From Mesorhizobium sp. M2A.F.Ca.ET.046.03.2.1 (GTDB taxonomy: Bacteria > Pseudomonadota > Alphaproteobacteria > Rhizobiales > Rhizobiaceae), in NCBI RefSeq assembly GCF_003952425.1, contig NZ_CP034449.1, positions 372,001 to 436,000 of the forward strand: a stretch of 64,000 nt of DNA, in the 5' to 3' direction. Below are positions 30,447-40,723 of this stretch, one piece after another. A model generated the notes under the pieces. The model saw nothing but the letters and a program-made list of their open reading frames with translations, had not been told where the DNA came from and made no database searches. Numbering within the stretch: the stretch's first letter is position 1; the number at the start of each line of letters is the position of its first letter. A program made the translations under genes and the position numbers.

Positions 30447-32603
30447 ATGGACAATCCCTCTAAACCACGCAGGAGAAGAGGCCGGATCGCTTCGGCGCTG
30501 CTCGCCGTGGATGCGTGGCTCGATACTTCGCTCTACGAGATCGGTTTCAAGGCGCGCGAATTCTGGGAAGCGGCGACCATCTTTTCCCGCCGCTTCCGTG
30601 TGCAGGGCTGGCGCCGCGCCATCGTCGAGGTGCTGAGCGAGGGCTTCACCATGGGCGCCGGCGGCTTCGTGGTTCTGCTCGCGCTTGCCATGCCCGCCTT
30701 TGACATCACCACCGGCGACTGGCGCAACCAGGGCGACTTCGCCGTCACCTTCCTTGACCGCTACGGCAACGAAATCGGCCAGCGCGGCATCATCCAGCGC
30801 GATTCCGTGCCGGTCGACGAGATGCCGGACATCGTCATCAAGGCGGTGCTGGCGACGGAGGATCGGCGTTTCTTCGACCATTACGGCATCGATGTGCTGG
30901 GCCTGTCGCGCGCGATCTTCGAGAACGTGCGCGCCAATTCGGTGGTCCAGGGCGGGTCGAGCATCACGCAGCAGCTCGCCAAGAACCTGTTCCTGTCCAA
31001 CGAGCGCACTCTCGAGCGCAAGATCAAGGAAGCCTTCCTGTCGCTGTGGCTGGAGGCGAACCTCTCCAAGAAAGAGATCCTGCAGCTCTATCTCGACCGC
31101 GCCTATATGGGCGGCGGCACCTTCGGCATCGAGGCGGCGGCGGATTTCTATTTCGGCAAGAGCGTCAAGGACCTGAACCTCGCCGAGGCGGCAATGCTGG
31201 CCGGCCTGTTCAAGGCGCCGACCAAATACGCCCCGCACATCAACCTGCCGGCGGCGCGCGCGCGCGCCAATGTGGTGCTCTCCAACCTCGTCGATTCCGG
31301 CTTCATGACCGAGGGCCAGGTGCTGCAGGCAAGACTGCACCCGGCCGACGTGGTCGACCGCGGCGAGCAGAAGAGCCCGGACTACTTCCTCGACTGGGCC
31401 TTCGACGAGGTCAAGAAGATCGCCAAGCCCGGCCAGCATTCGCTGGTCGCCCACACGACCTTCGACGCCAACATCCAGAAGGCGGCCGAGGAGTCGGTCG
31501 AGTTCCATCTGCGGCAATTCGGCAAGGAATACAACGTCACCGAAGGCGCGGTGGTGGTGATCGAGACCAATGGCGCGGTGCGCGCCATCGTCGGCGGCCG
31601 CGACTATGGCGCCAGCCAGTTCAACCGCGCCACCAAGGCGCTGCGCCAGACCGGCTCATCCTTCAAGCCCTATGTCTATGCCACCGCGATGGAGCATGGC
31701 TTCACGCCGGACTCGGTGGTTTCGGGCGGCGCCATCAGCTGGGGCAACTGGTCGCCGCACAATTACAGCGGCGGATCGGCCGGCAACGTCACGCTGCTCA
31801 CGGCGATCGCCAAGTCGATCAACACGGTGCCGGTGCGGCTCGCCAAGGATTACCTCGGCATCGGCCCGATCAAGGCAATGGCCGAATCGATGGGTGTCGA
31901 ATCGCCGCTGGAAGCGCACAAGACCATGGTGCTGGGCACATCCGGCATGACGGTGATGGACCAGGCGACCGGCTACAGCGTCTTTGCCCAGAACGGTTTC
32001 GTCGGCTCGCGCCATGGCATCACCCAGCTCGTCACCCGCACCGGCGAGGTGGTCTATGACTGGGCCAAGGACGCGCCGCCACCACACCGCGTGCTGTCGG
32101 AAAGGGCGCTGAAATACATGAACACCATGCTGGCGGCGGTGCCGGTGATCGGCACGGCACGGCGCGCCCAGCTCCCGAACATCGTCGTTGCCGGCAAGAC
32201 CGGCACCACGCAGTCCTACCGCGACGCCTGGTTCGTCGGCTTCACCGGCAATTACACGGCGGCCGTCTGGCTGGGCAATGACGACTTCACCGCAACCAAC
32301 AAGATGACCGGCGGCTCGCTGCCGGCGATGGTCTGGCAGCGCCTGATGGTCTATGCGCACCAGAACATCGACCTGAAGCCTATCCCCGGTCTCGACCACC
32401 CGTTCGTCGACCCAGAGGTCGCGGCCAAGGCAGAGGAGGCGGCCAAGAAGGAAGCCGACGCCGCAGAGGCGCAGGCCGAGGCCGAACGGCCGCCGGTGCT
32501 TTCCAGCCGTACCACCCAGACGCTGAGGGACATGACCAAGGCGTTCCAGGCCGCGCCCGTGCTCGAAGCGCCCACCCTGCCGGAAGCACTTTCGGCGCTT
32601 TAG
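30447..32603 (+). CDS. PBP1A-type bifunctional penicillin-binding protein
   Basis: A 718-residue inner-membrane enzyme that polymerises and crosslinks peptidoglycan. A cytoplasmic basic N-terminus and one transmembrane segment (about 66-90) precede a GT51 glycosyltransferase (ATEDRRFFDHYGIDVLGLSR, GGSSITQQLAKNLFLS, RAYMGGGTFGIEAAA). The transpeptidase has the S-x-x-K motif in TGSSFKP, S-x-N in KSIN and KTGTT. The C-terminus is an Ala/Glu-rich tail. The ATG at 30447 (MDNPSK) is chosen because the upstream codons overlap non-coding repeat sequence. The stop codon is part of a structured repeat. Confidence 0.93.
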   Translation: MDNPSKPRRRRGRIASALLAVDAWLDTSLYEIGFKAREFWEAATIFSRRFRVQGWRRAIVEVLSEGFTMGAGGFVVLLALAMPAFDITTGDWRNQGDFAVTFLDRYGNEIGQRGIIQRDSVPVDEMPDIVIKAVLATEDRRFFDHYGIDVLGLSRAIFENVRANSVVQGGSSITQQLAKNLFLSNERTLERKIKEAFLSLWLEANLSKKEILQLYLDRAYMGGGTFGIEAAADFYFGKSVKDLNLAEAAMLAGLFKAPTKYAPHINLPAARARANVVLSNLVDSGFMTEGQVLQARLHPADVVDRGEQKSPDYFLDWAFDEVKKIAKPGQHSLVAHTTFDANIQKAAEESVEFHLRQFGKEYNVTEGAVVVIETNGAVRAIVGGRDYGASQFNRATKALRQTGSSFKPYVYATAMEHGFTPDSVVSGGAISWGNWSPHNYSGGSAGNVTLLTAIAKSINTVPVRLAKDYLGIGPIKAMAESMGVESPLEAHKTMVLGTSGMTVMDQATGYSVFAQNGFVGSRHGITQLVTRTGEVVYDWAKDAPPPHRVLSERALKYMNTMLAAVPVIGTARRAQLPNIVVAGKTGTTQSYRDAWFVGFTGNYTAAVWLGNDDFTATNKMTGGSLPAMVWQRLMVYAHQNIDLKPIPGLDHPFVDPEVAAKAEEAAKKEADAAEAQAEAERPPVLSSRTTQTLRDMTKAFQAAPVLEAPTLPEALSAL

Positions 32604-32724
32604 AGCATGGTCCCGAACCGAAGGACCGCGATAGCGAAAAGTGGGAACCGGTTTTCGGATAAGATCATGCTCCATCAAAAAAATAGATCAGGACGACGTT
32701 TCAGCGAAACGTCGTCCTGATCTA
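32601..32724. repeat. Structured repeat, copy A
   Basis: A two-part repeat. The first part reads GAGCATGGTCCCGAA ... GGGAACCGGTTTTCGGA ... GATCATGCTCC, an imperfect hairpin. The second part, 32684-32724, is a perfect stem-loop: TAGATCAGGACGACGTTTC pairs with its complement around AGC. Copy B at 49747-49849 has the same layout but a different sequence in the second stem. It overlaps the stop codon of the penicillin-binding protein gene and lies upstream of the DUF1214 gene, where it may act as a terminator. Confidence 0.75.
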
Positions 32725-32804
32725 GCCACCCCTCGCGTGAAGCCGGCTTGCCACGGCACCCCGCGCCGCGATATCCCGGGCAACCTCCTCTGTTTGCGGC
32801 TCTC

Positions 32805-33389
32805 ATGCTCAAGAACGCCATCCTGACGCTGCTTTCGCTTGCCATAGCCATTGGGCTTGGCGGCTACAGCGTCTGGTATGCGCTCAACGCGCAGGACGGC
32901 GTCGGGGCGATCCGCATCGGCCAATGGACCGCCTTCCCCGAAGTCGGGACTTTAGACGCCGACCCCTACTCCAAGGCGCGCGTGGCGCGCGAGGGCGTGC
33001 TGGCGCTCGGCCGGGCCGAGGGGCTGGCCTTCGTCGCCGAGCGCGACGATGCAGGCGAGCCGCTGAGACGCGAATGCACCTACACGATCGAAGGCAGCTA
33101 CCCGACCGCCCGTTTCTGGACGCTCTATGCCGCAGACCAGTCGCTTGGCGTGATCGATACCGGCAAGCCGAGGCAGGCGGCGCTGCAGTCTTACGAAGTG
33201 CTGCGCCGGCCCGACAATTCCGTCGTCATTTCGGTCGGCAATCACCCTGCCCCCGGCAACTGGCTGCTCACCGGCGGATCCGGCAAGATGTATTTCGTGT
33301 TGACCTTCTACGACACGCCGATCGCGTCCAGCACCGGCCTCTCCGATGTGACGCTGCCGCGCATTCTGAAGGCGGGCTGCAATGCGTAG
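32805..33389 (+). CDS. DUF1214 membrane-anchored protein
   Basis: A 194-residue protein with one N-terminal transmembrane segment (residues 5-24) and an extracytoplasmic domain. The motif SVGNHPAPGNWLLTGGSGKMYFVLTFYDTP is typical of the C-terminal DUF1214 beta domain; the family has no established biochemical role. It overlaps the next gene by 8 bp. DUF1214 and DUF1254 are often fused in one protein; here they are separate, adjacent genes and probably form a complex. Confidence 0.82.
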   Translation: MLKNAILTLLSLAIAIGLGGYSVWYALNAQDGVGAIRIGQWTAFPEVGTLDADPYSKARVAREGVLALGRAEGLAFVAERDDAGEPLRRECTYTIEGSYPTARFWTLYAADQSLGVIDTGKPRQAALQSYEVLRRPDNSVVISVGNHPAPGNWLLTGGSGKMYFVLTFYDTPIASSTGLSDVTLPRILKAGCNA

Positions 33390-33930
33390 ACTGCTGCATG
33401 CCCTCATCGTCGGCCTGCTCGGCGCCGGCATCGTGCATATCGTCGTGCTGTTCCTGGTACCGGAATTTTCCGAGCGCGATGCCTGGTCGCGGCTGGCGAT
33501 GGCATCCGACCTCTACAAGATGACGCGGCTTGACGCCGAAGCCGGCGGCGCGCCGGTGGTGAAATCGGTCGATCCGCTGTTTTATGCCGCCGCCTGCCGC
33601 TTCGACCTTGCCGACGGCCTGGTGCGGATCAAGGCGCCCGGCGACGTGCCGTTCTGGTCGGCCTCGGTCTATGACCGCGGCGGCCACAACATCTATTCCT
33701 TCAACGATCACAACGCCAATGGCGAGAAGCTCGATACGGTGGTGCTGACCCCGGCGCAGATGATCGATGTGCGGCGCGACCTTCCGGAGGATCTGCAAGG
33801 CGCGATCTTTGTCGAGGCGCCGATCGAGGAAGGCATCTTCGTCGTCCGCGCCTTCGTGCCGGACGAGAGCTGGAAGCCGATCGTGTCGCGCTTCCTCGAG
33901 CAGAGCAGCTGCGAATTGCAGGACGACTGA
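33382..33930 (+). CDS. DUF1254 membrane-anchored protein
   Basis: A 182-residue protein with an N-terminal membrane anchor (residues 4-26) and a periplasmic DUF1254 domain (FYAAACRFDLADGLVRIKAPGDVPFWSASVYDRGGHNIYSFND). It is translationally coupled to the DUF1214 gene by an 8-bp overlap. The pair is the split form of a common two-domain envelope protein of unknown function. Confidence 0.82.
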   Translation: MRRLLHALIVGLLGAGIVHIVVLFLVPEFSERDAWSRLAMASDLYKMTRLDAEAGGAPVVKSVDPLFYAAACRFDLADGLVRIKAPGDVPFWSASVYDRGGHNIYSFNDHNANGEKLDTVVLTPAQMIDVRRDLPEDLQGAIFVEAPIEEGIFVVRAFVPDESWKPIVSRFLEQSSCELQDD

Positions 33931-33942
33931 GAAGCCATTCGA

Positions 33943-34134
33943 TCAGTGATGCGGCTTGGCGGGTGGCGGCGAGCCGGGCTTTTCTGGGCTGCTGCTGCCG
34001 GGCTGAGCCTCACTGGCAGGATGCAACTCGTAACGGACGCCGGGGAAAATTATCACCGCCGCCGCCGTCGGGGTGTCGTGACTTGCTCGATTTACAGGTG
34101 CCGCACGCGGCACAAAAGACAGGACCATGCCCAT
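33943..34134 (-). CDS. Small hypothetical protein, 63 aa
   Basis: A short minus-strand frame whose middle (TAAAVIIFPGVRYELHP) looks like a conserved core, with a basic N-terminus (MVLSFVPRAAPVNRA) and a Pro/Ser-rich tail. I recall similar small proteins with an I-F-P-G-V-R-Y core in rhizobia, but no function. GAGGAA lies about 9 bases upstream of the ATG at 34134; an ATG two codons later is also possible. It is the only plausible gene in the 374-bp space between the DUF1254 and DUF2336 genes. Confidence 0.5.
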   Translation of the reverse strand: MGMVLSFVPRAAPVNRASHDTPTAAAVIIFPGVRYELHPASEAQPGSSSPEKPGSPPPAKPHH

Positions 34135-34206
34135 GGTTCGCGCATTCCTCTCGGTTTGACCGGAGCACAACGCAACGCCTCCAAGTTGATTAAGGGGCGT
34201 AGAGGG

Positions 34207-34222
34207 TTAACGGAGCGCTAAC
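34207..34222 (+). promoter_or_regulatory. Possible CtrA-type site
   Basis: TTAACGGAGCGCTAAC matches the alphaproteobacterial CtrA consensus TTAA-N7-TTAAC with one change. It lies about 85 bp upstream of the DUF2336 gene. A single near-match is weak evidence. Confidence 0.3.
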
Positions 34223-34304
34223 GGATCGCGGCTAATTTGATGTTTGTTTTCCTGAAGATGCGAACCGGCCCGGCCGGATTGCGTGGGTTCAGGAGTTGTG
34301 TCGA

Positions 34305-35330
34305 GTGTCGGGCGTATCCTCCGTGTCATCTTCGGATTTCAGGCAAATCGCTATCCGGACCGAAGCGGGAAAGGCCGAAAGGCTGTTCCGCGCCGCGGTC
34401 TCGGCCTTCTGCTCGCTGACGCGCCCTTCACGACGCGAGATCGCCCAGCTCGAGGACCTGACGCTGCCGCTGTTCGACGAGGTGTCGGTCGAATCGCGCC
34501 GCTATGTCGCCGCCGCCCTTTCCGAATGCGAATACGCGCCGACCGCATTGGTGCGGCGGCTGGCCGAGGAGCCGGTCGAGATTGCGGCGCCCCTGCTCAC
34601 CCGCTCCAATGCGCTGAGCGACATCGACCTCATCGCGCTGATCGGCCGGCACGGGCTGCCGCATGCGCGCGCCATTGCGCGCCGCAAAGAGCTCAATCCG
34701 ACGATCGCCGACCTGATCCGCGCGCTGGAAAGACCGACGCTGGTCAAGACGCGGCCGCCGGAAACGGTCACCAAGCTCACGCCGAAATCGGAGCCGGTGG
34801 CCAAGGCGGACGCCGACCGCGCCGCATCCGGCGAAGCGGCGGAGAACGCGCGCCGCCGCCTGCGGTCGATGATGCGCCCGGCCGGCGATACTGCCGACGT
34901 CAACACCTTCCTCGGCCAGTCAGCCTATGTGAGGCTGCGCGAGACGGCGCTGACCGGCAACGCGGCCTTCTTCCAGACCGCACTTGCCGATGCGCTGGAG
35001 ATCGACTTCGCGACGGCCCGCTCGGTGACCGGGCAGTCGGGTTATGCCGCATTGCTTGCGGCGCTGCGCGCCCTCGACCTCAGCGAGGACAGAGCCTTCC
35101 TGATCGCGGTCGCGGTCTATCCCGGCGAGTTCCCGCACCCGCAGGCGATCCGGCTGTTCCTCGACCGCTACCGGCTGCTGCACCGCGAGGCGGCGCTGGA
35201 CAAGGTGCGCGCCTGGAAGGCGGAGACCCTTTCGCGTGCCATCCGCGACAAAGCGGCCGACACGATCGGTGGCGAGCGACGCGACGCGTCGAACGGCGAC
35301 GACGCGAGCTCCAGCCTCAAGGCATCCTGA
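34305..35330 (+). CDS. DUF2336 protein
   Basis: A cytoplasmic helical protein of 341 residues. The N-terminal part has HEAT-like repeats (REIAQLEDLTLPLFDEV, SRRYVAAALSECEYAPTALVRRLAEEP, AAPLLTRSNALSDIDLIALIGRHG), which is the DUF2336 pattern. A Lys/Ala-rich linker follows near residues 145-175 and a second helical domain ends the protein. The GTG at 34305 is preferred: AGGAG ends 9 bases upstream. Function is unknown; family members occur beside cell-cycle and motility genes in alphaproteobacteria. Confidence 0.8.
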   Translation: MSGVSSVSSSDFRQIAIRTEAGKAERLFRAAVSAFCSLTRPSRREIAQLEDLTLPLFDEVSVESRRYVAAALSECEYAPTALVRRLAEEPVEIAAPLLTRSNALSDIDLIALIGRHGLPHARAIARRKELNPTIADLIRALERPTLVKTRPPETVTKLTPKSEPVAKADADRAASGEAAENARRRLRSMMRPAGDTADVNTFLGQSAYVRLRETALTGNAAFFQTALADALEIDFATARSVTGQSGYAALLAALRALDLSEDRAFLIAVAVYPGEFPHPQAIRLFLDRYRLLHREAALDKVRAWKAETLSRAIRDKAADTIGGERRDASNGDDASSSLKAS

Positions 35331-35464
35331 CCGGCTTCAAGCGCCTCGCGCTTGAAAGGATTAAGGGGATGCGCTTTAAGCATTCGTTTTATCAGCTAAA
35401 ATCAACGATCAGATGTCGTCGCGAAAGTTAGCATTTCCGCGACACGACGAAGTGACACAGCCTC

Positions 35465-35495
35465 TTGACTTAGAGCTCACTCTAACTCGTAGCTT
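35465..35495 (+). promoter_or_regulatory. MerR-type promoter with operator in a 19-bp spacer
   Basis: A -35 box TTGACT (35465-35470) and a -10 box TAGCTT (35490-35495) are separated by 19 bp. The spacer holds the inverted repeat TTAGAG-CTCA-CTCTAA. A long spacer filled by a dyad is the hallmark of MerR-activated promoters, and the MerR gene begins 30 bp downstream, so autoregulation is likely. Confidence 0.75.
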
Positions 35496-35524
35496 TCTGC
35501 GCGTCGTGACGAAAGAAGAGCGTG

Positions 35525-35953
35525 ATGAAGATTGGCGAGCTGGCGAAGCGTTCGGGACTGTCTGCCTACACCATCCGTTACTACGAGCGGATCGGGCTGC
35601 TTCCCCATGCCGACAGGGACCAATCGGGCCAACGTGACTACGACGTATCAATCCTGACCTGGATAGAATTTCTCGATCGCCTCAAAACGACAGGGATGCC
35701 TATTCGGGAAATGCTGCGTTACGCGGCCTTGCGGGAGCGCGGCGTCAACACGGAAGCGGAGCGCGGCGCGTTGCTCGAGCAGCACCGCGAGCGTGTCCGT
35801 GCGCATCTGGCCAAACTGCAAGCCTGCCTTCTCGTCCTCGACACCAAGATTGCCGGATATGCCGGCGTTGAAAAGAGGATGAAGGACTATGACGCATCAA
35901 TCCCCGAACGTCAGCGAAAGCCGGCTGGAACGCGGCAAGCGGGCGCTCGCTGA
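35525..35953 (+). CDS. MerR-family regulator
   Basis: A 142-residue MerR regulator. Winged-helix domain residues 1-70 (MKIGELAKRSGLSAYTIRYYERIGLL, then RDYDVSILTWIEFLDRLKTTGMPI), followed by the dimerising coiled coil (residues about 78-118). The C-terminus has a single potential ligand or redox Cys (LQACLLVL) and no metal-binding Cys cluster, so organic or oxidative signals are more likely than metal. The ATG at 35525 follows GAAAGAAGAG. It overlaps the next gene by 65 bp. Confidence 0.92.
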   Translation: MKIGELAKRSGLSAYTIRYYERIGLLPHADRDQSGQRDYDVSILTWIEFLDRLKTTGMPIREMLRYAALRERGVNTEAERGALLEQHRERVRAHLAKLQACLLVLDTKIAGYAGVEKRMKDYDASIPERQRKPAGTRQAGAR

Positions 35954-36308
35954 AATAGATGGCGAAGCCGGCCGCAATGTCATCGCCGCCCTGGCGGACA
36001 TTGCCCCCGATTTCGCGAACTACGTGTTCGAGTTCTCGTTTGGCGACATCTACAGCCGCCCCGGCCTCGATCTGCGCGCCCGTGAGATCGCGACCATCGC
36101 GGCGCTGACTGCGATGGGAACCGCGACCCCGCAACTGAAAGTCCATATCGAGGCGGGGCTCAATGTCGGGCTGACCAAGGACGAAATTATCGAAACCATC
36201 ATCCAGATGACGGTTTATGCCGGCTTTCCTGCGGCGCTCAACGGGCTGTTTGCGGCCAAGGAAGTCTTCGCTACCCGGTTTCCCGTCCAGAAGGGGGAAG
36301 CGGCATGA
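35889..36308 (+). CDS. Carboxymuconolactone decarboxylase family protein
   Basis: A 139-residue all-helical protein of the CMD/AhpD-like family. Core motif: LDLRAREIATIAALTAMGTATPQLKVHIEAGLNVGLTKDEIIETIIQMTVYAGFPAALNGL. The CxxC of AhpD peroxidases is absent, so a decarboxylase-like or unknown role is more likely. The start lies inside the merR gene (65-bp overlap in another frame), so expression is coupled to the regulator. Similar MerR-CMD pairs are known in proteobacteria. Confidence 0.87.
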   Translation: MTHQSPNVSESRLERGKRALAEIDGEAGRNVIAALADIAPDFANYVFEFSFGDIYSRPGLDLRAREIATIAALTAMGTATPQLKVHIEAGLNVGLTKDEIIETIIQMTVYAGFPAALNGLFAAKEVFATRFPVQKGEAA

Positions 36309-36372
36309 TGAACCTTCTCGCCCAGCGCTCTTGCTCTCATCGCGATTCCGGTCCCATGAATGGCGAAACGCC

Positions 36373-36720
36373 CTAGTCGGCCTTCACCGAAAGAAGCTCT
36401 TCGACCGGTACAGTCCCTGCCTCGATCTCGACCACCCAGATGTCGGGATCGAATTTCTTCTCGCGCTCCAACCGCGCATCGAAGGCGGCGCTATCGTCGC
36501 CGGCATCGAGCAAGGTGAAGAAGCGCTCATCCGGCTTGGCTGAATCGTAACTCGTCTGCGGCGCCGGCCCGTAAAGAACGACCTCCCCCAGACGCCCGCG
36601 CGACAACACGAAGACGGCGCCCGCCTCGGTGGCGCCGCGCTTAACCACGGCGGCAAAACCGCCGGCGCCGAAAACGCGGCGTACAAGGGCCGAAACCCAG
36701 AGATCGGTGGTTACGCGCAT
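36373..36720 (-). CDS. DUF1491 protein
   Basis: A 115-residue cytoplasmic protein of the alphaproteobacterial DUF1491 family. It opens with TDLWVSALVRRVFGAGGFAAVVKRG and contains GAVFVLSR, the signature YGPAPQTSYDSAKPDERFF, and FDPDIWVVEIE. No function has been established for the family. It is encoded convergent to the CMD gene and alone in its direction. Confidence 0.85.
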   Translation of the reverse strand: MRVTTDLWVSALVRRVFGAGGFAAVVKRGATEAGAVFVLSRGRLGEVVLYGPAPQTSYDSAKPDERFFTLLDAGDDSAAFDARLEREKKFDPDIWVVEIEAGTVPVEELLSVKAD

Positions 36721-36850
36721 GGGATCGTTCCGGATGACATGCCGATTGTTTAACGAGATTCCGGCTTGTCCGCGAGCGCCGGGCAGCGACAGGTTTGGAT
36801 TGCTGTGGTCCCGCGTCCCCTGACGGTGGTGTTGCTTTGCCTGACAGGTC

Positions 36851-37028
36851 GGCGCTGCCGCTCATTGCCCTGCCGGGCATTTCCCCCCGTGTAGTGACGG
36901 GGAGAAGGAAGCTTGCGCTGACGATTTCGCCAATCTCAGACGTTGCAGGAAGAGCGCCGGCGCCGCGGCCAGCCCCTTCCCCCGTTCACGGGGAGAAGAT
37001 GCCGGCAGGCAGATGAGGGGCGGCGCCG
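36851..37028. repeat. About 180-bp inverted-repeat element (MITE-like)
   Basis: The ends are inverted copies: GGCGCTGCCGCTCATTGCCC plus TGCCGGGCAT on the left, and GATGCCGGCAGGCAGATGAG followed by GGGCGGCGCC on the right. Each arm also holds a CCCCGT-ACGGGG hairpin. It fills most of the 361-bp gap (36721-37081) between the DUF1491 gene and a small ORF. No transposase is inside. It resembles the mosaic palindromic elements common between genes in rhizobia. Confidence 0.75.
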
Positions 37029-37081
37029 GCTCCGACAATTGGCAAATTTCGTGAATGCACCGGATAATGCTATCGTTGCGC

Positions 37082-37231
37082 ATGGAAGCGACAATCCGAC
37101 CCCTAACCGATCATGAACTGAATCAGCTCAAGCGTGCATATGCTGAAGGCATGGCGAGCGGTGAAGGCCAGAGCGTGGACCGCAATGCCTTCTTCCGCGC
37201 TCTAAAGGCTAAACGCGCAGCCCAAAACTAG
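37082..37231 (+). CDS. Small ORF, 49 aa
   Basis: A 49-residue frame (MEATIRPLTDHELNQLKRAY ..., ending ALKAKRAAQN) with strongly helical, Lys/Ala/Glu-rich composition and the centre GMASGEGQSVDRNAFF. The sequence looks coding, because codon use matches neighbouring genes and the ORF is tightly placed between a repeat and the next gene. The SGEG...D-x-x-A-F pattern loosely recalls tails of ParD-like antitoxins but no toxin gene is adjacent. No confident family or function. Confidence 0.5.
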   Translation: MEATIRPLTDHELNQLKRAYAEGMASGEGQSVDRNAFFRALKAKRAAQN

Positions 37232-37248
37232 ATTGGCGCCGCCGCCAC

Positions 37249-38014
37249 TCAGTTCGTCAGACCGATCTCGCGCATCTTGACGTACACCGCTTCGTCCGGC
37301 TCGCCGGTTTCGGGCAGGCCGAAGAGAGCCTGGAATTCCTTGATCGCGGCCTTGGTGCGGGCGCCGACCTTGCCGTCGAGCTGCATGTCGTTGTTACCGA
37401 AAGCTTTCAGACCGGCCTGGATCTTGACGATGCGGGCATCGGGCGATTGCGTGGCGCCATCGGCCGGGGCCGAGACGGGAATTACCGATGGCTTGGCGGA
37501 CGGCGTGGCTGCTGCCGCGTCGGCCGGCCGCGGCGCCGGATGTGGAATCGCCGCCGTCGTCTGGCGCGTGCCAAGCTGGTCGAGCAGCGCGCCGTCGATC
37601 TCGCCCGAGCCCGGCAGCCCGACTTTCAATTGGTAAGCCTGGATCGCCTTGCGGGTCGCCGGTCCGGTCAGACCATCGACTGTGCCGTCATAGAAGTTGA
37701 GGTCCTTCAGGATGCCCTGCACCTGCTGGACGATCGGATCCGGCTTGGCCACCGGCTGTGCCGGCGGCTGGCGCACGATGTTGATGGTGGTCTCCGGCTC
37801 GTTGGAGACGGTATGCGGGAAATTCTCGATGCTGCGGGTGGCAAAGAAGGCGCCGGTATGCGGAAAAGGCTGATACCAGAGCGCATTGGCCGAGACATAG
37901 AACAGCGTCACCAGGAAGGCGGTCGAACCGCCGACCAGGACCGGGTTGCTTGCGATCAGCTGGCCGACCGCGGCCGCGCCTTCGGCAAGGACGCCGCGCT
38001 CGGGTTCGACCACC

Positions 38015-38040
<26 letters not shown>
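37249..38040 (-). CDS. Membrane-anchored peptidoglycan-binding protein
   Basis: A 263-residue protein with a basic N-terminus, one transmembrane segment (about residues 32-52) and two PG_binding_1-type repeats outside the membrane: IVQQVQGILKDLNFYDGTVDGLTGPATRKAIQAYQ and IVKIQAGLKAFGNNDMQLDGKVGARTKAAIKEFQ, joined by a Pro/Ala linker. It binds cell wall by family inference. Its start overlaps the 3' end of the upstream histidine-kinase gene by 26 bp, so the two are coupled. The open frame extends further upstream but only inside the kinase gene. Confidence 0.85.
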
Positions 38041-39841
<1,801 letters not shown>

Positions 39842-40307
39842 CCTGCCTGGCAGGTGACTCAATCAATGACTTGAAACTCGCATCCAGCGTTTAAGGAATG
39901 GATAAGGCTGGCGGGTGCCAGCGACCGCCCCAAGGCAAATATTGTGATGCCGGCACCGCAAAGCGCGCCGAGTTGGCGTCATGGTAAACGGCGCGTTAGC
40001 CGCGAGGCCTGTGCCAAAACGGGCCTAAACCTGACGCGGCTAATTTCTGTTGCGAATAAAATCGAATAATTACAATGCGATATATGGTTATCGTAAAGTT
40101 AATGCTGTCGATGAGATTCGACACAAGTCCGCTTCAAAACCAATTCCTTTCCAATTCGCCTAAAATTTGAGACAAATTCGCGGCTTCGAGGCAAGCCGTC
40201 CTTTGCGTGACCGTGCCATTATCGTGCCCATAAAAGAGGTCATGCCGATGGATGCATGACCCGTCACGGATGGATGCAGGATCCATCCCGCACGAGAGGC
40301 AAGTGAG
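39842..40307. other. Divergent regulatory region, 466 bp, no gene
   Basis: This space separates the divergent DivJ-like kinase and DUF5330 genes. The stretch 40040-40170 is markedly AT-rich for this genome and probably carries promoter elements. A direct repeat GATGGATGCA occurs at 40247-40256 and 40269-40278, and the second copy is part of a small palindrome with the nearby GGATCCATCC. I see no credible coding frame. Confidence 0.55.
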
Positions 40308-40697
40308 ATGGGCTTTCTGATCAGGATGGCTTTCTGGTTTTCGCTGGTGCTGCTGGCGCTGCCGCTCGGCGTCGGCCCGGGCGAGGACGGCCAGCAGAGC
40401 GTCGGGCCGATCCAGGCGCTGTTCGCGGCGCGCGAGGCGGTGGGCGACATTGCAGGGCTCTGCGAGCGCAAGCCCGATGTCTGCGAAACCGGCAAATCTG
40501 CCATGTACACCATTACAGTCCGGGCCCAGGAAACGGCCAAGATCGCCGCCGCCATGATCGACGACAAATCAGAGCAGGCAGGCGCGGCCGAGACGAAGGT
40601 TGCGGACACGGCCAAGATGACCACCGGCAGCGTCGCCGAGGACATCGTGCTGCCCGCCAAGGTCAACATACCAGTGCTGTTGACTTCCAAGAACTGA
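40308..40697 (+). CDS. DUF5330 secreted protein
   Basis: A 129-residue protein with an N-terminal hydrophobic segment (FLIRMAFWFSLVLLALPLGV) that acts as signal or anchor, followed by a periplasmic part with two cysteines (IAGLCERKPDVCETG) likely to form a disulfide. The sequence matches the small DUF5330 family of Rhizobiales. No function known. AGAGGCAAGTGAG precedes the ATG. A strong terminator follows. Confidence 0.78.
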   Translation: MGFLIRMAFWFSLVLLALPLGVGPGEDGQQSVGPIQALFAAREAVGDIAGLCERKPDVCETGKSAMYTITVRAQETAKIAAAMIDDKSEQAGAAETKVADTAKMTTGSVAEDIVLPAKVNIPVLLTSKN

Positions 40698-40723
40698 GAC
40701 AATCTTCAGCCGCCACTTGGCTA

